Source: Streptomyces bikiniensis
GTDB lineage: Bacteria > Actinomycetota > Actinomycetes > Streptomycetales > Streptomycetaceae
NCBI GenBank assembly: GCA_000716465.1
Contig: JNWL01000005.1
Span: 325,968-389,967, forward strand
Direction: 5' to 3'
Length of the DNA stretch: 64,000 nt
Below are positions 19,374 through 27,767 of this stretch, piece after piece; positions within the stretch are counted from its first letter, which is position 1; the number at the start of each line of letters is the position of its first letter. Under the pieces are notes generated by a model. The model saw only the letters and a program-made list of their open reading frames with translations. It was not told where the DNA came from and did no database searches. Both the position numbers and the translations under genes were made by a program.

Positions 19374-19447
19374 CGATCCTGACGGGACTTGAACCCGCGA
19401 CCTCCACCTTGACAGGGTGGCGAGCTAACCAACTGCTCCACAGGACC
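19374..19447 (-). tRNA. tRNA-Asp(GUC), first copy
   Basis: Acceptor GGTCCTG pairs with CAGGATC, the anticodon loop is CTGTCAA with anticodon GTC, and the T arm is GGGTTCAAGTCCC. CCA is not encoded. The 74 bases are identical to the copy at 26096-26169. Confidence 0.97.
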
Positions 19448-19583
19448 TTGCTCGCAGCCTTCTTTCAAGCGGCTGCGAGAGAGACTGTACAGCAGGTCAG
19501 CGGGTCCGGTCGAACTCACCGACCGCGAGGACCCGGCTACCGGTCCGCGCGGGTCCGGGGCCCGGCGCCGCACCGCTCCCGGG

Positions 19584-22500
19584 CTACGGGACGGCCGCGT
19601 CGATCGCCTTCACGATCCGCTTGTCCGAGACCGGGTACGCCGTCCCCAGGGCGTGCGCGAAGTAGCTCACCCGCAGCTCCTCGATCATCCAGCGGATGTC
19701 GGTGACCTCGGCCGGCACCGGCCGCCCCTTCGGGAGCTGTTCGAGCAGCCAGGCGTACTCGTCCTGCATCTCCTGGACCTTCTCCATCCGGGTGGTGTCC
19801 CGCTGGACCCCGGTCGGCATCTGCTGGAGCCGCCGGTCCACCGCCACCAGGTAGCGCATCAGGTCCGGGAGCCGCTTCAGCCCCGTACGGGTGACGAAGC
19901 CGGCGGGAACCAGCCAGTTCAGCTGCGCCCGCACGTCCTGGAGGTTCGGGAGGAGCGCCGGGCTGCTCGTGGCCTTCAGGCGCCGCTCGCAGGCCTGCCA
20001 GGCCGCCAGGACCTGCTGGACCTGGCCCACCGTCCGCACCGTCGTGTCCACCAGGTCCGCGCGGACCTTGTCGTACAGCTTCCGGAAGGACTCCTCGTCC
20101 CAGGCCGGGCCGCCGTGGTCCGCGATCAGCTTGTCGGCGGCGGCGGTCGCGCAGTCGTCGAAGAGGGCCTGGATCGAGCCGTGCGGGTTCGAGGACAGGG
20201 CCAGCTTCTGCTGGTTGGTCAGCTTGTCCGAGGCGAACTTCGCCGGGTTCACCGGGATGTTCAGCATGATCAGCTTCCGGGTGCCCCGCCACATCGCGAG
20301 CGCCTGCTCGGCCTCCGTGTCGAAGAGCCGCACGGCCACGGTGTCGCCCTCGTCCACGAGCGCCGGGTACGCCTTGACCGGCTGGCCCGCCCGCCGGGTC
20401 TCGAAGACCTTCGTCAGCGTGCCGATCGTCCAGTCCTTCAGACCCGAGCGCTCCAGGGAGGGCCCGGAGCCGTCCGGGCCGCCCGTGGCCGCCGCGGCGG
20501 CCTTGGAGAGGGCCTGGCGGGCCTTCGGACGCAGTTTGAGCCGCAGCGTCTCCAGGTCCTTGGCCTCGGCCAGCTTCCGGCGCCGCTCGTCCACGATCCG
20601 GAACGTCACCTTGAGGTGCTCGGGCACCTTCGACCAGTCGAAGTCCTCGGCCGTCAGCGGCACTCCGACCATCCGCTGGAGCTCGCGCGCCAGCGCCGTC
20701 GTCAGCGGCTCCTGCACGGGCACGACCGCGTCGAGGAAGCGGCCCGCGAAGTTGGGCGCCGGGACGTAGTGGCGGCGGATCGGCTTCGGCAGGGAGCGGA
20801 TCAGCTCCGTGACGACCTCCGCCCGCAGACCCGGGATCTGCCACTCGAAGCCCTCGTCCGTCACCTGGTTGAGCACCTGGAGCGGTATGTGGACGGTCAC
20901 GCCGTCCGCGTCCGCGCCCGGCTCGAACTGGTACGTCACCCGGAACTTGAGCGGGCCCTGCCGCCACGAGTCCGGGTAGTCGTCCTTGGTGACCGCCCCG
21001 GCCTTCTCGTTGATGAGCATCTCGCGCTCGAAGTCGAGGAACTCCGGCTCCTCGCGGCGCTTGTGCTTCCACCAGGAGTCGAAGTAGGCGCCGGAGACGA
21101 CGTGCTCGGGGACCCGCTTGTCGTAGAAGTCGAAGAGCGTCTCGTCGTCCACGAGGATGTCCCGGCGCCGGGCCCGGTGCTCCAGCTCCTCGACCTCGGT
21201 GAGCAGCTTGCGGTTGTCGGCGAAGAACTTGTGGTGGGTGCGCCAGTCGCCCTCGACCAGCGCGTTCCGGATGAACAGGTCCCGGGAGACCTCCGGGTCG
21301 ATCCGCCCGTAGTTCACCTTCCGGTCGGCGACGATCGGGACGCCGTACAGCGTCACCTTCTCGAACGCCATCACGGCCGCCCGGTCCTTCTCCCAGTGCG
21401 GCTCGCTGTACGTCTTCTTCACCAGGTGCTGGGCGAGCGGCTCGATCCACTCGGGCTCGATCCGGGCGTTCACCCGGGCCCAGAGGCGCGAGGTCTCTAC
21501 CAGTTCGGCGGACATGACGAAGCGCGGGGGCTTCTTGAAGAGCGCGGAGCCGGGGAAGATCGCGAACTTGGCGCTGCGGGCGCCGAGGTAGTCGTTCTTC
21601 GCCCCGTCCTTCACGTCCTTGAGGCCGATGTGGGAGAGGAGCCCCGCGAGCAGGGACACGTGCACGGACTGCTCCGGAGCGTCCTCCTCGTTCAGGTGGA
21701 TGCCCATCTGCTTCGCGACCGTCCGCAGCTGGGCGTAGATGTCCTGCCACTCGCGGATCCGCAGGAAGTTCAGGTACTCCTGCTTGCACATGCGGCGGAA
21801 GGAGCTGGAGCCCCGCTCCTTCTGCTGCTCGCGGACGTACCGCCACAGGTTCAGGTACGCGAGGAAGTCGCTCGTCTCGTCCTTGAACCGGGCGTGCTGC
21901 TGGTCGGCCTGCGCCTGCTTCTCCGCCGGCCGCTCGCGCGGGTCCTGGATGGAGAGCGCCGCCGCGATCACCATGACCTCCCGGACGCAGCCGTTCCGGT
22001 CCGCCTCCAGGACCATCCGGGCGAGCCGGGGGTCCACGGGCAGCTGGGACAGCTTCCGGCCCTGCGGGGTGAGCCGCTTCTTCGGGTCCTTCTCGGCCGG
22101 GTCGATCGCGCCCAGCTCCTGGAGGAGCTGCACGCCGTCCCGGATGTTGCGGTGGTCCGGCGGGTCGATGAAGGGGAACTTCTCGATGTCCCCGAGCCCG
22201 GCGGCGGTCATCTGGAGGATGACGGAGGCCAGGTTCGTGCGGAGGATCTCGGCGTCCGTGAACTCGGGACGGGACAGGAAGTCGTCCTCCGAGTACAGCC
22301 GGATGCAGATGCCGTCGGACGTGCGGCCGCAGCGGCCCTTGCGCTGGTTGGCGCTGGCCTGGCTGACGGGCTCGATCGGCAGCCGCTGCACCTTCGTCCG
22401 GTGCGAGTAGCGCGAGATGCGGGCGGTGCCCGGGTCGATCACGTACTTGATGCCGGGGACGGTCAGGGACGTCTCGGCGACGTTCGTGGCGAGGACGATC

Positions 22501-23522
22501 CGGCGGCCGGGGTGGGCCTGGAAGACGCGGTGCTGCTCGGCGTGCGACAGGCGCGCGTAGAGGGGGAGGACCTCGGTGTTGCGCAGCTTCCGCTTGAGCA
22601 GGGCGTCCGCCGTGTCGCGGATCTCGCGCTCGCCGGAGAGGAAGACCAGGATGTCGCCCGGCCCCTCGCCCTGGAGCTCGTCGACGGCGTCGCAGATCGC
22701 GGTGATCTGGTCCCGGTCGGACTCCTCCGAGTCCTCTTCGAGGAGCGGCCGGTAGCGCACCTCCACGGGGTACGTGCGGCCGCTGACCTCCACGATCGGG
22801 GCGTCCCCGAAGTGGCGGGAGAAGCGCTCCGGGTCGATGGTCGCGGAGGTGATCACGACCTTGAGGTCGGGGCGCCTGGGGAGCAGCTGGGCCAGGTAGC
22901 CGAGCAGGAAGTCGATGTTGAGGGACCGCTCGTGGGCCTCGTCGATGATGATCGTGTCGTACGCGCGCAGCTCGCGGTCCGTCTGGATCTCGGCGAGCAG
23001 GATGCCGTCCGTCATCAGCTTCACGAAGGTCGCCTCGGGGTTCACCTGGTCGGTGAACCGGACCTTCCAGCCGACGGCCTCCCCGAGGGGGGTCCTCAGT
23101 TCCTCGGCGACCCGCTCGGCGACCGTACGGGCGGCGATCCGGCGGGGCTGGGTGTGCCCGATCATGCCCCGGACGCCCCGGCCCAGCTCCAGACAGATCT
23201 TCGGGATCTGGGTGGTCTTCCCGGAGCCCGTCTCACCGGCGACGATCACGACCTGGTGGTCGCGTATCGCCTCCAGGATCTCGTCCTTCTTCTGCGAGAC
23301 GGGGAGCTGTTCGGGGTACGTGACGGCGGGCACGCGCGCGGCGCGCGCGTCGACGCGTTCCTTGGCCTCGGCCGCCTCTGCGGCGATCTCGTCCAGGACG
23401 GCCGCGCGGGCCTCGGGCTTGCGGATGCGGCGGACGCCTTCGAGACGGCGGCCGAGCCGGTGGGAGTCCCGCAGCGAGACCCCGGCCAGGACGGACTGGA
23501 GGGCGGCGAAGGAAGTAGACAT
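19584..23522 (-). CDS. hrpA: ATP-dependent RNA helicase HrpA
   Basis: 1312 residues, the full HrpA length. It is a DEAH-box helicase with Walker A GETGSGKTTQIPK, box II DEAHERS, SAT in ITSATIDPERF, and motif VI QRKGRCGR. It is followed by the HA2/OB-fold region and a long C-terminal DUF3418 domain ending ...SDKRIVKAIDAAVP. In E. coli HrpA works in mRNA processing and rescue of stalled ribosomes; a similar role is inferred here. It is transcribed alone, facing away from the redox operon. Confidence 0.96.
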   Translation of the reverse strand: MSTSFAALQSVLAGVSLRDSHRLGRRLEGVRRIRKPEARAAVLDEIAAEAAEAKERVDARAARVPAVTYPEQLPVSQKKDEILEAIRDHQVVIVAGETGSGKTTQIPKICLELGRGVRGMIGHTQPRRIAARTVAERVAEELRTPLGEAVGWKVRFTDQVNPEATFVKLMTDGILLAEIQTDRELRAYDTIIIDEAHERSLNIDFLLGYLAQLLPRRPDLKVVITSATIDPERFSRHFGDAPIVEVSGRTYPVEVRYRPLLEEDSEESDRDQITAICDAVDELQGEGPGDILVFLSGEREIRDTADALLKRKLRNTEVLPLYARLSHAEQHRVFQAHPGRRIVLATNVAETSLTVPGIKYVIDPGTARISRYSHRTKVQRLPIEPVSQASANQRKGRCGRTSDGICIRLYSEDDFLSRPEFTDAEILRTNLASVILQMTAAGLGDIEKFPFIDPPDHRNIRDGVQLLQELGAIDPAEKDPKKRLTPQGRKLSQLPVDPRLARMVLEADRNGCVREVMVIAAALSIQDPRERPAEKQAQADQQHARFKDETSDFLAYLNLWRYVREQQKERGSSSFRRMCKQEYLNFLRIREWQDIYAQLRTVAKQMGIHLNEEDAPEQSVHVSLLAGLLSHIGLKDVKDGAKNDYLGARSAKFAIFPGSALFKKPPRFVMSAELVETSRLWARVNARIEPEWIEPLAQHLVKKTYSEPHWEKDRAAVMAFEKVTLYGVPIVADRKVNYGRIDPEVSRDLFIRNALVEGDWRTHHKFFADNRKLLTEVEELEHRARRRDILVDDETLFDFYDKRVPEHVVSGAYFDSWWKHKRREEPEFLDFEREMLINEKAGAVTKDDYPDSWRQGPLKFRVTYQFEPGADADGVTVHIPLQVLNQVTDEGFEWQIPGLRAEVVTELIRSLPKPIRRHYVPAPNFAGRFLDAVVPVQEPLTTALARELQRMVGVPLTAEDFDWSKVPEHLKVTFRIVDERRRKLAEAKDLETLRLKLRPKARQALSKAAAAATGGPDGSGPSLERSGLKDWTIGTLTKVFETRRAGQPVKAYPALVDEGDTVAVRLFDTEAEQALAMWRGTRKLIMLNIPVNPAKFASDKLTNQQKLALSSNPHGSIQALFDDCATAAADKLIADHGGPAWDEESFRKLYDKVRADLVDTTVRTVGQVQQVLAAWQACERRLKATSSPALLPNLQDVRAQLNWLVPAGFVTRTGLKRLPDLMRYLVAVDRRLQQMPTGVQRDTTRMEKVQEMQDEYAWLLEQLPKGRPVPAEVTDIRWMIEELRVSYFAHALGTAYPVSDKRIVKAIDAAVP

Positions 23523-23572
23523 ACGGAATCCAGGATCGCACCTGCGGACGAGAAGCGGCGAACCGATTTACG

Positions 23573-23628
23573 AGCGGTGTCCCCGGGGCGGTCGCGCGGG
23601 AGCGGTGTCCCCGGGGCGGTCGCGCGGG
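23573..23628. repeat. Perfect 28-bp tandem duplication upstream of the secreted-protein gene
   Basis: Two identical adjacent 28-bp units (AGCGGTGTCCCCGGGGCGG... at 23573-23600 and 23601-23628), each containing the palindrome CCCCGGGG. They lie between divergent hrpA and the secreted-protein gene, about 45 bases before the latter's start, so probably within its promoter or leader. Confidence 0.95.
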
Positions 23629-23673
23629 GTGCGTACTATTTCGGGCACGCCGACCGGACCGGAGAGGTTTCGC

Positions 23674-24144
23674 ATGTTCCGCACCACCCGCGCGCCGGCG
23701 GCGTTCGCCGCGCTCCTGGGGGTGGTCCTTGGACTGCTGGTGTGGGGGGTGCCGGGGGAGCGGACCGCCGCTTCCGCCGTTCCCACGGCTTCCGTGGTCT
23801 CCGCGACCCCCGTGACCCCTGCGGTCTCCGTGACCCCTGCGGTCTCCGCGACCCCTGTGACCTCCGCGGTCTCCGTGACCCCTGTGACCTCTGTGGTCTC
23901 CGCTCCCGGGGCCGTCGTGCCCGGCTGCGATCCGGGGCGCCCCGCCGAGGCGGGGGACGGCGCCCCCGTCGTACCGCCGCGTGCGCACGGCTTCGCCGAG
24001 CTGCTGCCCGTCCTCGCCGCCGACCGGACGCCGGGCGGGGTCCGGGCCGTGGTCGCGGCCGGTGCCCGGTCGGCGGCGCCGGGACGGGAGCCGCCCGACC
24101 TCGTACCGCCGTCGCCGGTGGAGCTGTCGGTCCTGAGGGTGTAG
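23674..24144 (+). CDS. Small secreted protein with Val/Thr/Pro tandem repeats
   Basis: 156 residues from an ATG with GGAGAGG upstream. A signal peptide or anchor (AAFAALLGVVLGLLVWGVPG) is followed by a low-complexity segment with iterations of VTPAVSVTPAVSATPVTS (about residues 38-75), then a short globular part with a single Cys (VPGCDPGRPAEAG). Some relatives of this type precede DsbA/CcdA genes in Streptomyces; the role is unknown. The repeat DNA at 23800-23910 is directly iterated, so the length may vary between strains. The gene is 57 bases upstream of the thioredoxin-fold gene. Confidence 0.75.
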   Translation: MFRTTRAPAAFAALLGVVLGLLVWGVPGERTAASAVPTASVVSATPVTPAVSVTPAVSATPVTSAVSVTPVTSVVSAPGAVVPGCDPGRPAEAGDGAPVVPPRAHGFAELLPVLAADRTPGGVRAVVAAGARSAAPGREPPDLVPPSPVELSVLRV

Positions 24145-24201
24145 ACGGACGGTCTCCTTCCGCCGCCCTCTTCTTTCCCTCTGTTCCAGGAGTGCTTCCG
24201 C

Positions 24202-25029
24202 ATGTCCACCTCCACCTCCCCCAAGGGCTCCGCCAAGGCCAAGCCGGTCGCGATCGTCGCCGGAGTGGCGGCCGCCGCCGTGCTGCTCGGCGTCGTCTCG
24301 TACACCGCCACCAAGCCCGCGTCCCCCGGCGCCGCCGGCTCGTCCTCCGTCGCGGAGGTCTCCGCCGACCCGGCCGCCGGCGTCCACCCCGAGCTGGAGG
24401 CGTACGCCCGCCGCGACGCCTCCGACGGGCTCGCCCTGGGCCGGGCCGACGCGCCGGTGGTGCTCATCGAGTACGCCGACTTCAAGTGCGGCTACTGCGG
24501 GAAGTTCGCCCGGGACACCGAGCCGGTCCTGGTGGAGAAGTACGTGAAGAACGGGACCCTGCGCATCGAGTGGCGGAACTTCCCGATCTTCGGCGAGGAG
24601 TCCGAGGCCGTCGCCCGCGCCTCCTGGGCGGCCGGACAGCAGGGCCGGTTCTGGGAGTTCCACCGGGCCGCCTACGCGGAGGGCGCCAAGGAGAAGGGCT
24701 TCGGGAAGGACCGGCTCGCCGCCCTCGCGAAGGAGGCGGGCGTGCCCGACGCGGCCCGGTTCGCGAAGGACTCCGAGGGGGCGGCGGCCCGCGCGGCCGT
24801 CGGCAGGGACCAGGAGCAGGGGTACGCGCTCGGCGCCACCTCGACCCCGTCCTTCCTCGTCAACGGGCGCCCGATCGCGGGCGCGCAGCCCCTGGAGACC
24901 TTCACGGAGGCGATCGAGGCGGCGGCGAAGACGGCGAAGAGCGCGAAGAAGCAGCATCCCGCGAAGCCCTCCGCGTCCACGACCCCGTCCACGACCCCGT
25001 CCCCGTCCCCGTCCGGGGCCGGGCGGTGA
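24202..25029 (+). CDS. Membrane-anchored DsbA-family thioredoxin-fold protein
   Basis: 275 residues. One N-terminal membrane segment (PVAIVAGVAAAAVLLGVVSYT, about 16-36) is followed by a DsbA-like domain with redox motif CGYC in YADFKCGYCGKFAR and cis-Pro loop TSTPSFLVNG. The C-terminal Ser/Thr/Pro/Lys tail is low complexity. It should oxidise or isomerise disulfides outside the membrane. The stop overlaps the next start by 4 bases (GTGA), so it is coupled to the CcdA-like protein that would supply or remove electrons. Confidence 0.93.
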   Translation: MSTSTSPKGSAKAKPVAIVAGVAAAAVLLGVVSYTATKPASPGAAGSSSVAEVSADPAAGVHPELEAYARRDASDGLALGRADAPVVLIEYADFKCGYCGKFARDTEPVLVEKYVKNGTLRIEWRNFPIFGEESEAVARASWAAGQQGRFWEFHRAAYAEGAKEKGFGKDRLAALAKEAGVPDAARFAKDSEGAAARAAVGRDQEQGYALGATSTPSFLVNGRPIAGAQPLETFTEAIEAAAKTAKSAKKQHPAKPSASTTPSTTPSPSPSGAGR

Positions 25030-25886
25030 CCTCCGGCATCGGCTACTTCGCCGCCTTCCTCGGCGGACTGCTCGCCCTGCTCAGCCCGTGCAGCGCCCTG
25101 CTCCTGCCGGCCTTCTTCGCGTACTCCATCGACACGCGCGCGAAGCTGGTCGCCAGGACCGGCATCCTCTACGCGGGCCTGGCGACCACCCTCGTCCCGC
25201 TCGGCGCGGCCGGCTCCTTCGCGGGCCGGTTCTTCTACGGCCACCGGGACCTGCTCGTCGCGGTCGGCGGCTGGCTGATCGTCGGGCTCGGCGTCCTCCA
25301 GATCCTCGGCCTGGGCTTCACCTCCCGCCGGATCGCGGAGGCGAGCGGCCGCATCCGGCCCACGTCGGCGCTCTCCGTCTACGCGCTCGGCCTGGTCTAC
25401 GGCCTCGCGGGCTTCTGCGCGGGTCCGATCCTCGGCAGCGTCCTGACGGTGGCGGCGCTGAGCGGCAGCCCGGCGTACGGGGGCCTGCTCCTCGCGGTGT
25501 ACGCGCTCGGGATGGCGGTGCCGCTGTTCGTCCTGGCGCTGCTCTGGGAGCGGTACGACCTGGGGCGGCGGCGCTGGCTGCGCGGGCGGCCCCTGCGGGT
25601 CGGCCGGCTCGCGCTCCACTCGACCTCGGTCCTGTCGGGCCTCTTCTTCGTGGCCCTGGGCACGCTGTTCCTGGTCTTCGACGGGACGACCGCGCTGCCG
25701 GGCCTGCTGTCGGTGGACGACTCGTTCGCCGTGGAGGAGCGGGTGGCCTCCCTCGGCCGGGCGGTGCCGGACTGGGCGCTGCTCGCCGCGGTCGTGGCCG
25801 CGGTGGCGGCGGCGCTCGCGGTGCGGGGCCGGCGGGGGAGCCGTACGGGCGGTACGGACCGTACGGAGGAGCGCGAGGAGGCGTGA
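25026..25886 (+). CDS. CcdA/DsbD-like cytochrome c biogenesis transmembrane protein
   Basis: 286 residues, GTG start within the preceding stop. About six hydrophobic segments. Segment 1 carries LLALLSPCSALLLPAFFAYS and segment 4 GLAGFCAGPILGSVL, giving the paired cysteines of CcdA proteins that relay electrons across the membrane. The C-terminal basic tail is low complexity. Together with the DsbA-like partner it forms an extracytoplasmic thiol-redox system. Confidence 0.92.
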   Translation: MTSGIGYFAAFLGGLLALLSPCSALLLPAFFAYSIDTRAKLVARTGILYAGLATTLVPLGAAGSFAGRFFYGHRDLLVAVGGWLIVGLGVLQILGLGFTSRRIAEASGRIRPTSALSVYALGLVYGLAGFCAGPILGSVLTVAALSGSPAYGGLLLAVYALGMAVPLFVLALLWERYDLGRRRWLRGRPLRVGRLALHSTSVLSGLFFVALGTLFLVFDGTTALPGLLSVDDSFAVEERVASLGRAVPDWALLAAVVAAVAAALAVRGRRGSRTGGTDRTEEREEA

Positions 25887-25964
25887 CGCGTACGGGGGAG
25901 GGGCGCGGGCTCCTTCCCCGTACCACCGCCGCTCTCGTTTGCAAAAGGCTTCCCGGACACGACG

Positions 25965-25992
25965 AAGGCCCCGCTCTTTCGAACGGGGCCTT
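25965..25992 (-). terminator. Terminator of the Glu-Asp-Phe tRNA cluster
   Basis: AAGGCCCCG pairs with CGGGGCCTT across a 10-base loop, 8 bases past the 3' end of tRNA-Phe on the minus strand. It may also stop the redox operon from the other side. Confidence 0.85.
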
Positions 25993-25999
25993 CTGCCTG

Positions 26000-26073
26000 T
26001 GGCTGGGGCCGGGGTCGAACCGGCGACCTATCGCTTTTCAGGCGATCGCTCGTACCAACTGAGCTACCCAGCC
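26000..26073 (-). tRNA. tRNA-Phe(GAA)
   Basis: Acceptor GGCTGGG pairs with CCCAGCC, the anticodon loop is CTGAAAA with anticodon GAA, and the T arm is CCGGTTCGACCCCGG. It is the last gene of a three-tRNA minus-strand cluster (Glu, Asp, Phe). Confidence 0.96.
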
Positions 26074-26095
26074 ACGAGACCGTTTCCGGTCTCGG

Positions 26096-26169
26096 CGATC
26101 CTGACGGGACTTGAACCCGCGACCTCCACCTTGACAGGGTGGCGAGCTAACCAACTGCTCCACAGGACC
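26096..26169 (-). tRNA. tRNA-Asp(GUC), second copy
   Basis: Identical to 19374-19447, including a few flanking bases (ACAGGACCTTGCT upstream). It is the middle gene of the cluster. Confidence 0.97.
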
Positions 26170-26210
26170 TTGCTTCGTGACGAGAACAAGTCTCGCACAC
26201 GTTTGAAACG

Positions 26211-26283
26211 TGCCCCCAACGGGATTCGAACCCGTGCTACCGCCTTGAAAGGGCGGCGTCCTGGGCCACTAGACGATGAGGGC
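26211..26283 (-). tRNA. tRNA-Glu(UUC)
   Basis: Acceptor GCCCTCA pairs with TGGGGGC (one G-U), the anticodon loop is CTTTCAA with anticodon TTC, and the T arm is CGGGTTCGAATCCCG. It is the first gene of the cluster. Confidence 0.96.
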
Positions 26284-26388
26284 TAGGGGCTCACCTGGGC
26301 GCTTCGTCAGCGCGTCGGGGACGTGAGAAGCATATGGGATGCCGGCCGCTATCGCCAAAACGGTTTCCGCCCGAGGGAGAATGGGCGC

Positions 26389-26739
26389 GTGCTGGAGATG
26401 ACGCGCGAGGAGTTCGAGGAGCTTGTCGCCGAAGCCCTGGACCGGATCCCGCCGGAGCTGACGCGGCTGATGGACAACGTCGCCGTGTTCGTGGAGGACG
26501 AGCCGCCCGCCGACGATCCCGAGCTGCTCGGGCTCTACGAGGGGACGCCGCTGACCGAGCGGGGCGAGTGGTACGCCGGGGTCCTCCCGGACCGGATCAC
26601 GATCTACAGGGGGCCGACGCTCCGGATGTGCGAGTCGCGCGAGGACGTGGTCGCGGAGACCGAGATCACGGTGGTGCACGAGATCGCCCACCACTTCGGC
26701 ATCGACGACGAACGACTGCACGCGCTGGGCTACGGCTGA
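26389..26739 (+). CDS. Small zincin-type metallopeptidase family protein
   Basis: 116 residues from GTG 26389 with GGGAGA 8 bases upstream. It is a compact domain with the zinc motif HEIAHHFGIDDERLHALG (HExxH followed by a distal ligand), typical of the minimal zincin family. It is cytosolic and has no signal peptide. The proteolytic substrate is unknown. Transcription diverges from the tRNA cluster. Confidence 0.9.
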   Translation: MLEMTREEFEELVAEALDRIPPELTRLMDNVAVFVEDEPPADDPELLGLYEGTPLTERGEWYAGVLPDRITIYRGPTLRMCESREDVVAETEITVVHEIAHHFGIDDERLHALGYG

Positions 26740-26866
26740 CGGGTTGCGCGTGCGGGGGCGCGGGTTCCGTTTCCCTTGCGCGGGGGCCCGTGTCCCTTGC
26801 GGGGCCGGGGGAGTTGGGCAGTGCGACGCGTTCCGTTCCTGCCTGTTGTGTCCTGGAGGTGCCCCC

Positions 26867-27568
26867 GTGCGCCATTTGCCCACCCCGGTGAGATGGGTCG
26901 CCACCGCGCTGACCGTCGCGGCCTGCGCCGGCCTGAGCGGCTGTATGAGTGTGAGCGACGACGGGGCGAAGCCGGGGCCCGGCGCGTCCGGGGGGAAGCG
27001 GGGCGTGGCGGCCGAGTCCGACGGCGGCGCGGGCCTCCCGGACGGGGGCGGCGGCTCCTGGAACGGCCGGCCGGACGGGGGAGGGCCGGACGTGGCGGGG
27101 GCCGGCAAGGGGTCCCCGGTGCCGAGCGGCTCGCCGTCCGGCAGCGCGCGGCCCACGGAGGGCGCGGCCCCGTCGGGCGTCACCCCTTCCGGCGGTACGG
27201 CGAAGCCGCAGCAGCCGTCCGGCGGCGGCCACGAGGAGCCGGGCGGCGGCGCGGGCGGCAGCGGCGGGGACGGCGGAGGCGGGAACGGGGGCGGGAGCGC
27301 GGGCGGCGGGACCGGCGGCACCGACGGGGGAACGGGAGGACCGGGCGGCGGGGACACGCCCACCCAGGAGCCGACGCAGCCGCCCGTCGAGCCCACGCCG
27401 GAGCCGCCGGTCCCGACCCCGGAACCGACGCCCGAGCCGACCTCGGCCCCCACCGATCCGCCGGCGCCGGGCCCCGAGGCCCAGATGGGCGCCGTGTGGG
27501 CCGCCGAGGAGGAGGGCGCGGGCGCGTCCTCGGAACCGGTGGCGTCTCCGCAGGTGGGGCCGGTGTGA
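26867..27568 (+). CDS. Gly/Pro-rich lipoprotein
   Basis: 233 residues from a GTG directly behind GGAGGT (6-base spacing). The signal peptide VRWVATALTVAACAGLSGC ends in a lipobox cysteine. The remainder is disordered: Gly-rich (GGGAGGSGGDGGGGNGGG) then Pro/Thr/Glu-rich (PTQEPTQPPVEPTPEPP). No folded domain is visible, so it is probably a surface spacer or cell-wall-spanning protein. It is preceded by the zincin and followed by the DEAD-box helicase, each apparently with its own start signals. Confidence 0.8.
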   Translation: MRHLPTPVRWVATALTVAACAGLSGCMSVSDDGAKPGPGASGGKRGVAAESDGGAGLPDGGGGSWNGRPDGGGPDVAGAGKGSPVPSGSPSGSARPTEGAAPSGVTPSGGTAKPQQPSGGGHEEPGGGAGGSGGDGGGGNGGGSAGGGTGGTDGGTGGPGGGDTPTQEPTQPPVEPTPEPPVPTPEPTPEPTSAPTDPPAPGPEAQMGAVWAAEEEGAGASSEPVASPQVGPV

Positions 27569-27767
27569 GGGAGTCCGATTTGCCATAGGTGGGGGAGGGT
27601 GCGTATGGTGGTAGATCGTTTGATCCCATTGCCCGGCGCCGACACAGAAGAGCGCCGTGTGGCGCGTACTCTCCCTAGCCGTGGCTGGACCGCATTGAGG
27701 CGGTCGATTTGCGAAAACACGGAGTTGACGGGCGCGTGCCGAGACTCCGGAAGGTTTCGCATTTCGC
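27569..27767 (+). promoter_or_regulatory. Leader region of the DEAD-box helicase
   Basis: 199 bases without a gene. TTGCCA at 27579-27584 and TATGGT at 27604-27609 are 19 bases apart and are a possible promoter. The remaining ~160 bases would be a long 5' leader, as is common for cold- or stress-controlled helicase genes. The role is inferred. Confidence 0.4.

Noticed and set aside
19653..25886. 2077-residue open frame on the plus strand antisense to hrpA
   Set aside because: Only its last 286 residues (CcdA-like) are real; the rest is a low-complexity antisense translation of hrpA and other genes.
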